Shown here: piece by piece, positions 52,208 through 61,991 of the stretch
Layout: every line of letters starts with the position of its first letter
Numbering within the stretch: position 1 is the first letter of the stretch
Assembly: GCA_964604165.1 (NCBI GenBank)
Contig: CAZRYF010000005.1
Span: 62,001 to 126,000, forward strand
Origin: JAYZDK01 sp964604165
Lineage (GTDB): Bacteria > Myxococcota_A > UBA796 > CAJQPC01
DNA length: 64,000 nt
Direction of reading: 5' to 3'
Made by a program: the position numbers and the translations under genes
The notes under the pieces: model-generated
What the model saw: only the letters and a program-made list of their open reading frames with translations
What the model was told of the DNA's origin: nothing
The model's database searches: none

Positions 52208-54211
52208 TCAGTCGATGTACCCCAGAGAACGGATCTGGTCTTCTCGAGAGGAGTCTATTCCCCTCGCCTTTCTACCAGGGTTTTCTCCGTCAACCCCTTT
52301 GTAGGTGTCCACCTCGGGGACGCTCGTTGTTCTTGGGCAGAGTCGCTCAGAAACAGATCCATCGAAGTCAGTTGAGATCGGCGCTCCAATGCAATTCAGG
52401 ATTGTTGGAACCACGTCGAGTGCGCTCAACTCGTAGGGCAAATCGGATGGCTTGATGTCAGGCCCCGCCGCTACCCAGAGGCCCTCCATTCTATGGGTGC
52501 CGTGACCCGCCTCCGGATCAGCTTTGAAACCGTGGTCACTTGTGATGAATAGGAGCGTATCTTCGTCCATTTGCTCGAGCAGGCTGCCGATTACCTCGTC
52601 CGCCAATACCCAGGCTTCCCGAACAGGAAACCGGCGTTCAAGCCCCCCGGGCCTGGCCATGTCTTCTGGAAAGGCCGACGGCTCGTGGAGTGGCCAAAAA
52701 GGGTGCTGCAGTCGATCCGTTGCGGTGATGACATAGGAGAAGAGGTTGGGGACGTGATTCTTCAGCAGTCGTCTTGCTGTCTCCTGGTGACCACGTTCAG
52801 TTTCCATGACGGTGTCCGGGAGAAGCTTGGCAATCCTGTCGTCTGCGACCTTTGCCCAACCGGGTCCCTCCACCACATAGGGGTTCTCAGCGCTGAAGAT
52901 AGGAAGGTCCGCGGGAGCTCCAGTAACGAACTTGAACCGGGGCCTGTCTGGAGCTTGAAACGGTGGAGTCATGTAGAGTCGCAGAACACCGTTGGAAACG
53001 TCTAGTGCATAGAACTTCACCAGGGCGTTTGTGTCGTCCAATGAGAGGCTGACCCAATCACTCCAAGCTCCCATCTTGGTGGGGGCGTGGCCTCCAATCC
53101 CGGCGCCTTTCAATTGGACACTGTTCCCAGAAACCGTGGCGTGCCCCTTCAATCTCAGTCTCTTGGGGACCAGGTGCTGCCTTCGAACGGCCAGGTCAAC
53201 CAAGGAGTTGCTTACGCCTTGTATCCTGGGCTTCAGGTTCGGAATGGCAAGGGGAAAGTCAAAGGAAAAGCGCCCCTTTCCAGCTGGGGTCAGCTTCAGC
53301 GTTTCCACTGTACCGTTCTCGGTCACGCTGCTCAAGACGTGCCCATAGAGTGCCTTTCTGGTTCCGTTGACCAACCCCGGAATTGGAAAGCCAGCCACCA
53401 TCGTTCCGTTTGAGACCTCGTTTGGAGGCCAGGAACCTGGAACGTTGATCGTAATGGAGGTCTTTCCGTGTGCGCCGAAGATGTCCCAGAGCATGGGCAC
53501 TGTTCTGTTTCTGGCATCCGCCGAGAACCAGCTCTCCAGTCCATGGTGTTTGGGGAGCATTCCGGAAAACACAGAGGTCCAGACAACCGGTGAGTGGGTC
53601 GGTTCCACGGATCGAAGGACTCCATGTTGTCCGGACTGAATCAGGGCCGCGAGATGAGGCAACACACCTTCCTCGAGGAGTGGGTCCGCGATGCTCCAAT
53701 CTCCACCGTCAATTCCGATGACGGCCACCTTTGCATCTGGGAAAGACTCGGTGACCCTTCTTGCGGCGGGTTGAGGCGCCGCTCCGTGGTGTTGACCGGA
53801 GAGCATCCTGGTTCCGGCGAACGCAAGGGCAACGGTCCCGAGGATGGCGGTCGCTGTCCGACTCCCACGGCGGTTGTTGCTCCAGCATTCGGCGAGGTAG
53901 GTGGTCGCAGAAAACACCAGCCAGGCGAGAACCAGGTCAACGCAGTAGCTCAAGGCACCGGTCAGTGTCCCGGACACGTGAAGCATGCTCATCCAGCCCG
54001 GGACGAATCCCAGTCCAGCAAAGAGGCCGAGAACAACGCTGGTGAGCCGCGCTGTTCCAATGAGTGCTCTAAAGCACACCCAGAAAGCGGCTGCTCCGAT
54101 AGAAAAGGAGGCTGCGAGCATTGGAAAAGGCAACACCGCTGGCGTGTACATGAATGCCCAAGCGACCCCGATCACTGCCCCTGTACAGGTTGCCCTCAAC
54201 AACGACTCCAT
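52208..54211 (-). CDS. Membrane-anchored alkaline-phosphatase-superfamily phosphodiesterase
   Basis: A 667-residue protein with four to five hydrophobic helices in the first 170 residues and a large exported domain. The domain resembles type I phosphodiesterase/nucleotide pyrophosphatase: metal site start GIDGGDWSIADPLL near residue 185, nucleophile region HSPVVWTSVFSG, and metal ligands in FITSDHGFKADPEAGHGTHR near residue 590. It probably hydrolyses phospho- or sulfo-esters outside the cytoplasm. The ATG at 54211 starts the membrane domain; an upstream ATG at 54325 is an alternative. It lies between two trypsin-like genes reading rightward. Confidence 0.8.
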   Translation of the reverse strand: MESLLRATCTGAVIGVAWAFMYTPAVLPFPMLAASFSIGAAAFWVCFRALIGTARLTSVVLGLFAGLGFVPGWMSMLHVSGTLTGALSYCVDLVLAWLVFSATTYLAECWSNNRRGSRTATAILGTVALAFAGTRMLSGQHHGAAPQPAARRVTESFPDAKVAVIGIDGGDWSIADPLLEEGVLPHLAALIQSGQHGVLRSVEPTHSPVVWTSVFSGMLPKHHGLESWFSADARNRTVPMLWDIFGAHGKTSITINVPGSWPPNEVSNGTMVAGFPIPGLVNGTRKALYGHVLSSVTENGTVETLKLTPAGKGRFSFDFPLAIPNLKPRIQGVSNSLVDLAVRRQHLVPKRLRLKGHATVSGNSVQLKGAGIGGHAPTKMGAWSDWVSLSLDDTNALVKFYALDVSNGVLRLYMTPPFQAPDRPRFKFVTGAPADLPIFSAENPYVVEGPGWAKVADDRIAKLLPDTVMETERGHQETARRLLKNHVPNLFSYVITATDRLQHPFWPLHEPSAFPEDMARPGGLERRFPVREAWVLADEVIGSLLEQMDEDTLLFITSDHGFKADPEAGHGTHRMEGLWVAAGPDIKPSDLPYELSALDVVPTILNCIGAPISTDFDGSVSERLCPRTTSVPEVDTYKGVDGENPGRKARGIDSSREDQIRSLGYID

Positions 54212-54473
54212 GCTGAATCTCTGGCCCCTGCTACGAGTTTCGTCCCCAAGCAGCCATAGCATGTGACCTGAGAGCAATCGCACTGTTTCCAAGCTGGGGG
54301 AGCCGATGCGATCGGGATGGGCCAAGGGGGTGACATCGACCTCTGTGCCCGTGAATACAAGAGAAAGGACAAATTCTGGACGGGCTTGGGTGCCCTTGCC
54401 CAGCTTCTGACACGTCCTTCACGTGGAGCCCCGTGGACCTCCCCTATGCTGACCCCGACCAGATGGGGGTTGG

Positions 54474-55571
54474 ATGATCGGAATCCTGGTGGCGCTTGCG
54501 ACGGCCTCGGGCCAAGAGGCCCCTCCGATTGTGGGGGGGGAGGAGACCCTGGGGCATTTCTCCTCCGGTGCCTTGATGATGACCCAGGGCGGCCAGGGAA
54601 TGTTCTTCTGCTCTGCGACGATGATTCACCCGGAGTGGGTGATGACGGCGGCTCATTGTGTTGAGGCTGCGGAAGAGGGCTTTGGACACGCCGGCGTTGG
54701 GGTCGACTTTGTGCTGGGAAGTGATGTGAACCGCAGCAGCGGCGTGGACCAGGAGCTGGAGGTGGCCGAACTGGTGGTCCACCCGGAATACGATCGCCGG
54801 CGCCTGCGCCATGACATTGGGCTCATTCGGCTGGAGGACTTGTTCTACGACGTTACCCCAGCGCCCCTCTCAGATGCACGGCCGGGGAACCAATGGGGGG
54901 ACGACGATCTGACCTTCGTGGGCTTTGGGGTCACCTCGGACAATGCGGAGGACTCCGGGCGCAAGAGGACCGTGGATCTGCCTTTTTACGATTGGGATGA
55001 CTACTTTGTGTATGTCTTTGACCCTGCCGGAGGAAACCTGTGTTCAGGTGATTCAGGCGGCGGGGGCTTCAGGAGCAACGACGACGGGGAGCTGGCCCTG
55101 GCGGCGGTCAACAGCTTTGTCTTTGCGATGCAGGAGGGTGGCCAGGGTTGTGTTGGAGGTGGTGCCGGAGCAACCCGAGTGGACACACACCTTGAGTGGA
55201 TTGACGAGTATGTGGACTGGGACACGCTTCATCCGCCGGAGGACGCGGAGGACCCAGGCAATTGGGTGGACACAGGCTTTGAAGCCACCGGGGGGGGATC
55301 TTTTTTTGGCGAGGATCTCTCCGTGGGTGGGTGCGCCTGTTCCGCAAGCCCTGGGTCGAAAGGGAGCTTTGGTTGGTTGGCGCTTGTGGGGCTGTTGCTC
55401 CCCTGGCGGCGCCGGACGGTATCAGATCAGAGAACCGAAGCGCTTTCGGAAGGCCTGGGCCTGCTCGGAGAGAAGCTCCTCCATGATGCCGCGGGCCAGC
55501 CCTCGCGCGTCCTCCAGGTGCTTTTGAGCGCTCACGTCGTCACGGGCAAGAGAGGCCAAGAGAACCCGTGA
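54474..55571 (+). CDS. Secreted trypsin-like serine protease, MYXO-CTERM-like, extended C-terminus
   Basis: A 365-residue paralogue of the protease at 51010. A short signal (MIGILVALATASG) precedes IVGG; the triad is His in TAAHC, Asp in HDIGLIRLE and Ser in CSGDSGGG. Near residue 285 comes a MYXO-CTERM-like tail: CACSAS, then the hydrophobic stretch FGWLALVGLLLPW, then RRR. Unlike other such proteins the frame continues for about 48 further residues, antisense to the end of the kinase gene, to a stop at 55571. A lost stop codon or an indel in the assembly could explain this. The acidic repeat linker of the paralogue is replaced by a short Gly/Asp-rich linker. Confidence 0.82.
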   Translation: MIGILVALATASGQEAPPIVGGEETLGHFSSGALMMTQGGQGMFFCSATMIHPEWVMTAAHCVEAAEEGFGHAGVGVDFVLGSDVNRSSGVDQELEVAELVVHPEYDRRRLRHDIGLIRLEDLFYDVTPAPLSDARPGNQWGDDDLTFVGFGVTSDNAEDSGRKRTVDLPFYDWDDYFVYVFDPAGGNLCSGDSGGGGFRSNDDGELALAAVNSFVFAMQEGGQGCVGGGAGATRVDTHLEWIDEYVDWDTLHPPEDAEDPGNWVDTGFEATGGGSFFGEDLSVGGCACSASPGSKGSFGWLALVGLLLPWRRRTVSDQRTEALSEGLGLLGEKLLHDAAGQPSRVLQVLLSAHVVTGKRGQENP

Positions 55572-58500
55572 CTCCAGGTTTCTGATCCGGAAGGCGTTGG
55601 AGGCTGCCGAGAGCGCAACCAGGCTTCCCAGTCGGTGGGCCTCCGTCGTCTCTCCTAGGACAGCAAACCCCCTGGCACAGGTCAACAGCACCTCACAGCG
55701 CCTGGGAAGGGGGACCTTTTCGATGCTCCGTTCGGCCGTGCTGAACATGCGTCGGGCATCAGCGGCATCGCCGGTCTTGGCACAGGCCCATCCATGCAGG
55801 GCCACCAGGGCAGGAGCGAATTGCTCCGGGTCTCGCTTGGCCGCCAGAACGCGAGCGACGGAGACCTGTGCTTCGGTTTCTCTTGGGTCCTCTCGCTCCA
55901 TGAATAGCCTTGCCAGGACATACCGGCTGGAAATCATGTCCGGAAGCAGGTTCAGGGAGGTGGAATACTGGACGGACCGGCGAAGGGTCTTTTCGGCGCG
56001 GTCCAGTTGGCCCACCTCGAACTCCATCTCTCCCCGAAGGCGCAGGGAGCCGGACTGGCCCACCGCGTAACCCAGCTCCCTTGCATCCCGGTAGGCCTCC
56101 CGAATGCGCTTGGTTGCCAAGCCGACCTCTCCTTGCCACAAGAGCAATTCCGACAGGTTGCAAAGGGCGACGACTCTTGACCGTTTCCGGCCGAGGTTGC
56201 GAAAAATGCGTTCGGCTTCTTCCACTCCGGCAGTCGCCTGGGAGAGTTGCCCCTGGAAGGCCTGGGCAACGGTGGAGGCAAGCAAGAGTTCAGCGCGAAT
56301 GCGCGACATGGACTCGCCCACTGCCAAGACCAGTCCCTCCGCGGCCTGTTTCTGGCAGAGTTCCAAGTCGCCCGCATCCCAGCTTGAGGCCGCAAGGGCC
56401 GCGAGGGCCTCGGCGACACCCTCCCGGTCCTTGAGCTTCCGCGCTTGTCTCAGGCCGAGGCGCAGAAGGTCCAAGGCCGCGTCCTGTTCGTTTTGGCGGC
56501 CGAGGACCCGGCCCAACTCCAGGTTGGCCCGAAGTTCTGCCCACTCGTTGCCCATCAGTCGACACAGCGCCCGCAGGGCCTCCAGAGTGGTGCGGCATTC
56601 GGCCCAGTCACCCCGTCCGTACTGCACGTCGGCGCGAAGGCGAAGGAGCTTGACGCGGCTGTCCTGCAGCTTTGCGGGGGAGAGATCCACCCGGGCGAGG
56701 TCCTCAATGGCGAGGGCCCGGTTGGAGGTCTCCCAGGCCTCTGAGGGCAGTGAGCGGGCCGACATGCGACTGGCAGCTGCCACCAGGTGGCGGTAGGCTT
56801 TTCCGGACTCTCCAGCGAGACGGTAGTGATCGCCCACCAGCTCAAGCGCTGTGGGATTGCTGCCAAACCGGACCTCCAGGGTCTGGGCAAGGCGACGGTG
56901 GAGCAGGGTGCGCTGCTCCGGGTCCAGCTGTCGGTAGACCAGGTCTGAGAGAAGGCGGTGGGAGATTCCATGGTGGATCAAGCTGCCGGATCGACGCTCC
57001 TTCACGATGCCCCGCTCAATCAGTAGATCCAGGTGGTCCATGACCTGGTCCTCGTCCTCGTCCAACACCTCCAGGGTCAGGTCCAGCTCCAGCTCCCGCC
57101 CACTGCAAGCCAGCACCCTCAGAAGCCGCAAAGCGCCGGGCTTTGTGTCTTCCAGCCGGCTCTGGAGCAGGTTTCGAACCCCGGGGGGAAATTCCAGGTG
57201 TCCCGTGGCGATTTCGTCTGCATCGACGGTCAGGGTCATCCGGCTTCCCAATTGAGGCACCAGCACACCGCGTTGAATCAGGTTGGCCAGGAATTGGGAA
57301 ATGAACAGGGGATTTCCCTCTGTCTCCTCCGCCAGTCGCCTCGCAAGAACCTTGGACTTTTCGCCCATTCCAAGCATGCTCTGGGTCATCTCCAGAATGG
57401 AGCGGTCGCCCAGGGGCTTCAGCACCACGCGCTTGGCGGTGAACCCAAGGCGTTCTGTTCCCAGCGTGCGCTCCAGCTCAACCTCTTTGAAGTCGGTGCG
57501 CACGGAGAGCGCCATCAGCAGGGGCAGATCCCGCTCGCTGACCACCCGAAGAAGATGGCCAATGAGCTCCATTTCTCGAGAACTCACCGCGTGAAAGTCG
57601 TCGTACAGTACGATGCGCGGACCATCTTCCAGCAGGCGACCCAGGCCCTCCACCAATCCATCCAGCAGGCGCCACGCTGCATCGCCGATCCACTGAGTGC
57701 CGCCGAGCCACTCGTCCAGTGCGGTCTTCAGCCGCTTGGGAGAACGCTCTCCCAGCTCGCTTGCGACCTCCCGGGACAAGGAAACGATTCCTGTCAGGCC
57801 GGTCGACTTGGGTTCTGCCCTGAGGCGGTGGAAGGGAATGCCGATCCTATTGGCTTGCTCGGTCATCAACTCCAGCATCCGGGTTCGCCCGCCTCCTTCC
57901 GGCGCGGTGATCCAAACCAGGTCCCCGTCGCTCCGGGTCAGCGCGTTGACACTGTTGAAGAGCATCTCCGTTGCCTTCTCCCGTCCCACGAGTGGGGGGG
58001 GCCAGTGTTCCAGCCCCGGAACGGGCTCTCCTTCCTCCAGCTTCTCCAGTTGCTCCAGTCGGTACAGGATCTCCCGGGCGCTTTGAAAACGATCCTTGGG
58101 CAATTTCGAGAGCAAGCGGTCGCAGATCTCGTCCAGGGCCTCGGGCACCTCGGGCTCCACTGCCTGGGCACGCGGTGGGACCAGTTCCAGGTGGGCCTTT
58201 CGGTACCCGGACATGTCCCGCGCAGCAAAGGGGCGTCTGCCGGTGAGCATTGCAAAGAGAATGACCCCCAGGGAGTACAGGTCCGAACGGTGATCCAGGG
58301 GTTGTCCGGCGATCTGCTCGGGGGAGGTGTAGGCCCATGTGCCCACCAGGGTGGTGGTCATGGAGTGATCCACCGCTGGGTCCAGGTCCTTCACAATGCC
58401 GAAGTCTGTGAGCTTGGCCCTTCCTTCCGGGCTGATCAAGATGTTGGAGGGCTTCAAGTCCCTGTGAACCAAGCCCCGCTGGTGCACGTGGGCCAGGGCC

Positions 58501-58913
58501 CGACAGATGTCCACCAGGAGCTCTTCGCACCGTCGCCAGCGCTCCTCCTTTGTGGGCAGGTTCACAAAGGACCGGATTGTCTGGTGGAGGTCGGGTCCGT
58601 CCACGTACTCCATTGCGATGAAGGGGTGGTTGTAGACGTCTCCATAGGCCTCTACGCGGATTACATTGGGGTGTTGGATGCGTGAAAGAGCCCGGAACTC
58701 CCGGCGAAACCGCGGGAGGCCAGTCTTGAAACGACTGGCCTTCAGGATTTTCAAGGCCACTTCCCGCCCGTTGGGATCTCGGGCCAGCACGACATGCGCC
58801 ATGCCTCCTTCGCCAATCGGGTGCACGTACACATAGGAGCCGATTCGATCCCCGGTCTGGATGGTCACTCCAGCCATTTCCAGGGGGGGCTGCTCCTGTG
58901 GCGTCTTGCGCAT
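55422..58913 (-). CDS. Ser/Thr protein kinase with ATPase-like and TPR regions
   Basis: A 1163-residue signalling protein. The kinase domain (about residues 25-290) is complete: GEGGMAHVV loop, VALKILK, HRDLKPSN, DFGIVK and SPEQ. An AAA_16/PknK-like module starts near residue 315 (LVGREKATEML) with a Walker A-like APEGGGRT in which Arg343 replaces lysine; the Walker B segment IVLYDDFH is intact. The C-terminal 500 residues are helical TPR-type repeats. It lies 33 bases downstream of the next kinase gene. The last 150 bases are opposite the extended trypsin frame. Probably a large scaffold kinase; substrates unknown. Confidence 0.9.
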   Translation of the reverse strand: MRKTPQEQPPLEMAGVTIQTGDRIGSYVYVHPIGEGGMAHVVLARDPNGREVALKILKASRFKTGLPRFRREFRALSRIQHPNVIRVEAYGDVYNHPFIAMEYVDGPDLHQTIRSFVNLPTKEERWRRCEELLVDICRALAHVHQRGLVHRDLKPSNILISPEGRAKLTDFGIVKDLDPAVDHSMTTTLVGTWAYTSPEQIAGQPLDHRSDLYSLGVILFAMLTGRRPFAARDMSGYRKAHLELVPPRAQAVEPEVPEALDEICDRLLSKLPKDRFQSAREILYRLEQLEKLEEGEPVPGLEHWPPPLVGREKATEMLFNSVNALTRSDGDLVWITAPEGGGRTRMLELMTEQANRIGIPFHRLRAEPKSTGLTGIVSLSREVASELGERSPKRLKTALDEWLGGTQWIGDAAWRLLDGLVEGLGRLLEDGPRIVLYDDFHAVSSREMELIGHLLRVVSERDLPLLMALSVRTDFKEVELERTLGTERLGFTAKRVVLKPLGDRSILEMTQSMLGMGEKSKVLARRLAEETEGNPLFISQFLANLIQRGVLVPQLGSRMTLTVDADEIATGHLEFPPGVRNLLQSRLEDTKPGALRLLRVLACSGRELELDLTLEVLDEDEDQVMDHLDLLIERGIVKERRSGSLIHHGISHRLLSDLVYRQLDPEQRTLLHRRLAQTLEVRFGSNPTALELVGDHYRLAGESGKAYRHLVAAASRMSARSLPSEAWETSNRALAIEDLARVDLSPAKLQDSRVKLLRLRADVQYGRGDWAECRTTLEALRALCRLMGNEWAELRANLELGRVLGRQNEQDAALDLLRLGLRQARKLKDREGVAEALAALAASSWDAGDLELCQKQAAEGLVLAVGESMSRIRAELLLASTVAQAFQGQLSQATAGVEEAERIFRNLGRKRSRVVALCNLSELLLWQGEVGLATKRIREAYRDARELGYAVGQSGSLRLRGEMEFEVGQLDRAEKTLRRSVQYSTSLNLLPDMISSRYVLARLFMEREDPRETEAQVSVARVLAAKRDPEQFAPALVALHGWACAKTGDAADARRMFSTAERSIEKVPLPRRCEVLLTCARGFAVLGETTEAHRLGSLVALSAASNAFRIRNLESRVLLASLARDDVSAQKHLEDARGLARGIMEELLSEQAQAFRKRFGSLI

Positions 58914-58946
58914 GAGCCCACCCTATCCCTGCCGGAGCCTGCGGGA

Positions 58947-61900
58947 CTACCCCAGGAGCTCTGCCATTTCTTCCCGGGCTCCAAATGCGGCCGCCAATTC
59001 GGGGGGGAGGGTCTCCATGACCATGCGGGCCAGCTCTTGGGCTCGGCTGCGGTATGCAGCGTTCTCCGAGAGTCTTGCGAGGCCAGTGTTGAGCTGCAGC
59101 TCCAAGCCGCGGCATCCCTCTGAGGGCAGATCTTCCAGCACATCCTCCAGGCAGGCCAAGGCGGCGGACTTGCCTTCCTTCTCCTGGAGCGTTTGTGATC
59201 TGGCGATGGCGCTGCGCACCCGGTCGTGGGGCGGTGTCCCAGCGGGGATGGCCAGGGGGCACTCGGCTTCCCTGGCCCGAAGCAGCCCCTCTGCTTCTGC
59301 GTGGAGCCTTCGTGCATCGCGTTCCATGCCCACTGCCGCCAGAGCCTTGGCACAGAGCTGGAGGCTCAGCGCCGAGCGGCTGAGGTCGTCGATTTGCTGT
59401 GCGATGGCGCTGGCATCTTCAGCGCGGGCCAGTGCGCGCCGGTAGGAGCCGTCCAGCAGGTCCAGATCCCCCAACTCGATCAGACAGCTCGCCAGCTCGG
59501 CGGTGTCATTGCTTCGAAGACGGTTTTCCGCAGCTTGAAGTACCTGGCGAGACTCGGTGAGCCTTCCTGCTGCCTTCAAGGTCTGTCCCAAACCCAGCAG
59601 GAAGAGCCCCTCCTGTTCGCTGTTGCCCTGTTCTCGGGCTGTCATGCAACCCAGCTCCCAGGTGTCCTGGGCTTCTTCCAACGCCCCCAGGAGTCTCTGG
59701 GCGCAACCCAGGGAGCGGAGCGCCTGGAAGCGAACGGGATCTCCTGGCTCAATACTCTCCACCAGAGGATTCAGAAGATCGTGTGCGGTCTGAGCCTCTC
59801 CCATCTCTGCGAGCACAGCGCCCAGGGCTGCTTGGGCCGCCCGGCCATGTTGATTGTCTGTCGGTAGCCCCAGGTCCAAGGCCTCTTCAAGGGCCGCGCG
59901 TGCTTCTCGGTAGCGGCCAGTGGCCAACAGAGCGCGGCCCCGCAAAGCCAGTGTGCGCTGAGAGAGATCCGTGGTCTCCGAGTCCAGGGGAATGGTGTCC
60001 ATCGCTTCTGCGGCTTCCAGGGCTCGGCGCGTCAACAAGAGCACCTGGGGGTAGAGGTGTCGCCTGGCCGCTCTTTGGGCGGCCTGTACCAGCAAAGGCC
60101 AAGCCCGCTCGGGGCAATTCGCCTCCAGAAAGTGATCTGCGACCACCTCTGCCATCCCCCCCAGTCGACGGGGGTTGCCCGTGGACAGGGTTTCAGCCAC
60201 CTGCAAGTGCATGCCTCGCCGCTCGGCAGGTTCCAACTCCTCCAGGATGACCTGGCGCAGGCGGGCACTCTTGAGTTGAAAGACCTGGTGCAGTCCCTCT
60301 TCCCGCACGTGGACCAGTTGGGTGCGAGCGAGGCGGGAGAGGCGGTCGACGCCCAGACCCGCAAGGCGGGCCAACAGGTCCTCGGAGGCCTGCCCGCCGA
60401 GCACGGCAAGCAACATCAATTGCGCTCGCTCCTCTGGCTCCAGACCGGCGAGGTTTTGTTCCAACTCAATGCGCACCTTTTCGGGAAGTGGAAGCGGATC
60501 ACGCTTGATCCGGTCCATTTTGGTTGGTTTCAGCTTTCCGGAGTCCGTTTCTTCCATCCAACCGGCGGTGATGAGGGCCTCGACCTGTTCCAGCAGCAAG
60601 GCAGGGTGTCCACCGATTTCTTCCTGAAGGCGACGACCCAAGAGGGCCGCTGCCGTGGAAGAGAGCCCACGGTCTCGAAAGAGAGCGATCACCTCGCCTC
60701 TTTCAAGAGGAGGAAGAACCTCAGAACGGGCAATCGGAAGGGCCAGCAGCTCCCGCAGACCCAGGTTGTGAATGGCAAGATCACCGGTCTTGGTGCGGGC
60801 GCTGAACAGCAGGCCCACCGCATCCTCCGGGGCGTCAAAGAGAGCCGCAAGCTCCCGAACCTCCCACTCGGGGATTCGATCCAGATCGTCCGCCAGCAAA
60901 AGCCAGGTTCCGCTCTCCGGGCGTTGGCTGACCGCTTCGGCCAGGCCTTTCTGTGGATCCAGCACCGACAGGGGAAGTCCACGATCTTCCGCCATGGCCC
61001 GGGCCTCCTGCACCAGTGCGCTGGTTCCTGACCCCTTGTGCCCCACGACCCCCAAGACCTGGCTCTCTCCAGATTCCAAGGCATCCAAGACACTCCGAAT
61101 CCGACCGAGGGCTGCATCTCGACCATGCAGGGGTGGGCGTTCCACCACGTCGTCAGAGTCAAGCGCCGCCAGCACGTCCACCGCGCTGCTGTAGCGCTGG
61201 GAAGGTTCCTTTCTGAGGAGGCGCGTACAGATGCGATCCATTTTTGTGGGCACCTGGGGCTCCACCAGGGCTGGTCGGCGAGGTTCCTGGGCAAGTTGAC
61301 GGGCCAGGTAGGAGGCAATGGTATCGGCCACGATGGGGCGCTGGCCCGTGAGCAGCACGTAGAGAACCGCCCCCAGGGAATACAGGTCTGACTGGTGTCC
61401 CACGGTCTCGCCGGTGATCTGTTCGGGGGACATGAAAGCCACGGTCCCCACCAGGCGTCCGGCCACCGTCAAGGCCGTGCTGAAGACGTCGGGTGCTTTG
61501 ACTACCCCAAAGTCCATGAGCTTGGCCTGCCCCTTTGCGTCGACCAGCACGTTGGAAGGCTTCAGATCCCGGTGCACGATTCCTTTGTCGTGGAGGTAGT
61601 GCAGGGCATGGCACAGTCCGCGAAAGATGGTGTCCACTTGCTGCCAACGGTCCTCGGGGGGGGCGGTCTGCCACTGCTCGGCCAGGGTGCCCAAATCCAT
61701 TCCCTGGACGTACTCCATGGCCAACCACCGGTGGCCATCGTCTTCTCCTGTTTCGAAGACCCGCACGATCTGGGGGTGGTCGATCAGTTGAAGAGTCTCG
61801 TATTCCCTTTCAAAACGCTTGAGGTCCTCCTCAGAGAGTTGGCCCGGGTGGAGCACCTTGAGAGCCACCCGATCGCCGTTCGGTCCGGTGGCCTCGTAGA

Positions 61901-61991
61901 CGGTCGCATTCCCCCCCGATCCCACACGCTTCTGAAGGGTGTAGCCACCTAGGGTGTCACCGATTTTGGGAGGGGCGGGGGGGAGCTTCAT
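58947..61991 (-). CDS. Ser/Thr protein kinase with ATPase-like and TPR regions
   Basis: A 1014-residue paralogue of the kinases at 7944 and 55422. Kinase features: GSGGNATVY loop, VALKVL, HRDLKPSN, DFGVVK and SPEQ. The AAA_16-like region begins with LHGRDAAL near residue 290 and has a degenerate P-loop GHKGSGTS with Thr323 where lysine is expected; Walker B LLLADDLD is intact. TPR-like helices fill the C-terminal half. The ATG at 61991 overlaps the upstream stop (ATGA), so it is translated together with the next gene. Confidence 0.9.
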   Translation of the reverse strand: MKLPPAPPKIGDTLGGYTLQKRVGSGGNATVYEATGPNGDRVALKVLHPGQLSEEDLKRFEREYETLQLIDHPQIVRVFETGEDDGHRWLAMEYVQGMDLGTLAEQWQTAPPEDRWQQVDTIFRGLCHALHYLHDKGIVHRDLKPSNVLVDAKGQAKLMDFGVVKAPDVFSTALTVAGRLVGTVAFMSPEQITGETVGHQSDLYSLGAVLYVLLTGQRPIVADTIASYLARQLAQEPRRPALVEPQVPTKMDRICTRLLRKEPSQRYSSAVDVLAALDSDDVVERPPLHGRDAALGRIRSVLDALESGESQVLGVVGHKGSGTSALVQEARAMAEDRGLPLSVLDPQKGLAEAVSQRPESGTWLLLADDLDRIPEWEVRELAALFDAPEDAVGLLFSARTKTGDLAIHNLGLRELLALPIARSEVLPPLERGEVIALFRDRGLSSTAAALLGRRLQEEIGGHPALLLEQVEALITAGWMEETDSGKLKPTKMDRIKRDPLPLPEKVRIELEQNLAGLEPEERAQLMLLAVLGGQASEDLLARLAGLGVDRLSRLARTQLVHVREEGLHQVFQLKSARLRQVILEELEPAERRGMHLQVAETLSTGNPRRLGGMAEVVADHFLEANCPERAWPLLVQAAQRAARRHLYPQVLLLTRRALEAAEAMDTIPLDSETTDLSQRTLALRGRALLATGRYREARAALEEALDLGLPTDNQHGRAAQAALGAVLAEMGEAQTAHDLLNPLVESIEPGDPVRFQALRSLGCAQRLLGALEEAQDTWELGCMTAREQGNSEQEGLFLLGLGQTLKAAGRLTESRQVLQAAENRLRSNDTAELASCLIELGDLDLLDGSYRRALARAEDASAIAQQIDDLSRSALSLQLCAKALAAVGMERDARRLHAEAEGLLRAREAECPLAIPAGTPPHDRVRSAIARSQTLQEKEGKSAALACLEDVLEDLPSEGCRGLELQLNTGLARLSENAAYRSRAQELARMVMETLPPELAAAFGAREEMAELLG

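Noticed and set aside
57033..58685. Rightward open frame over the kinase gene
   Set aside because: Antisense to a complete kinase domain; no motif or start signal.
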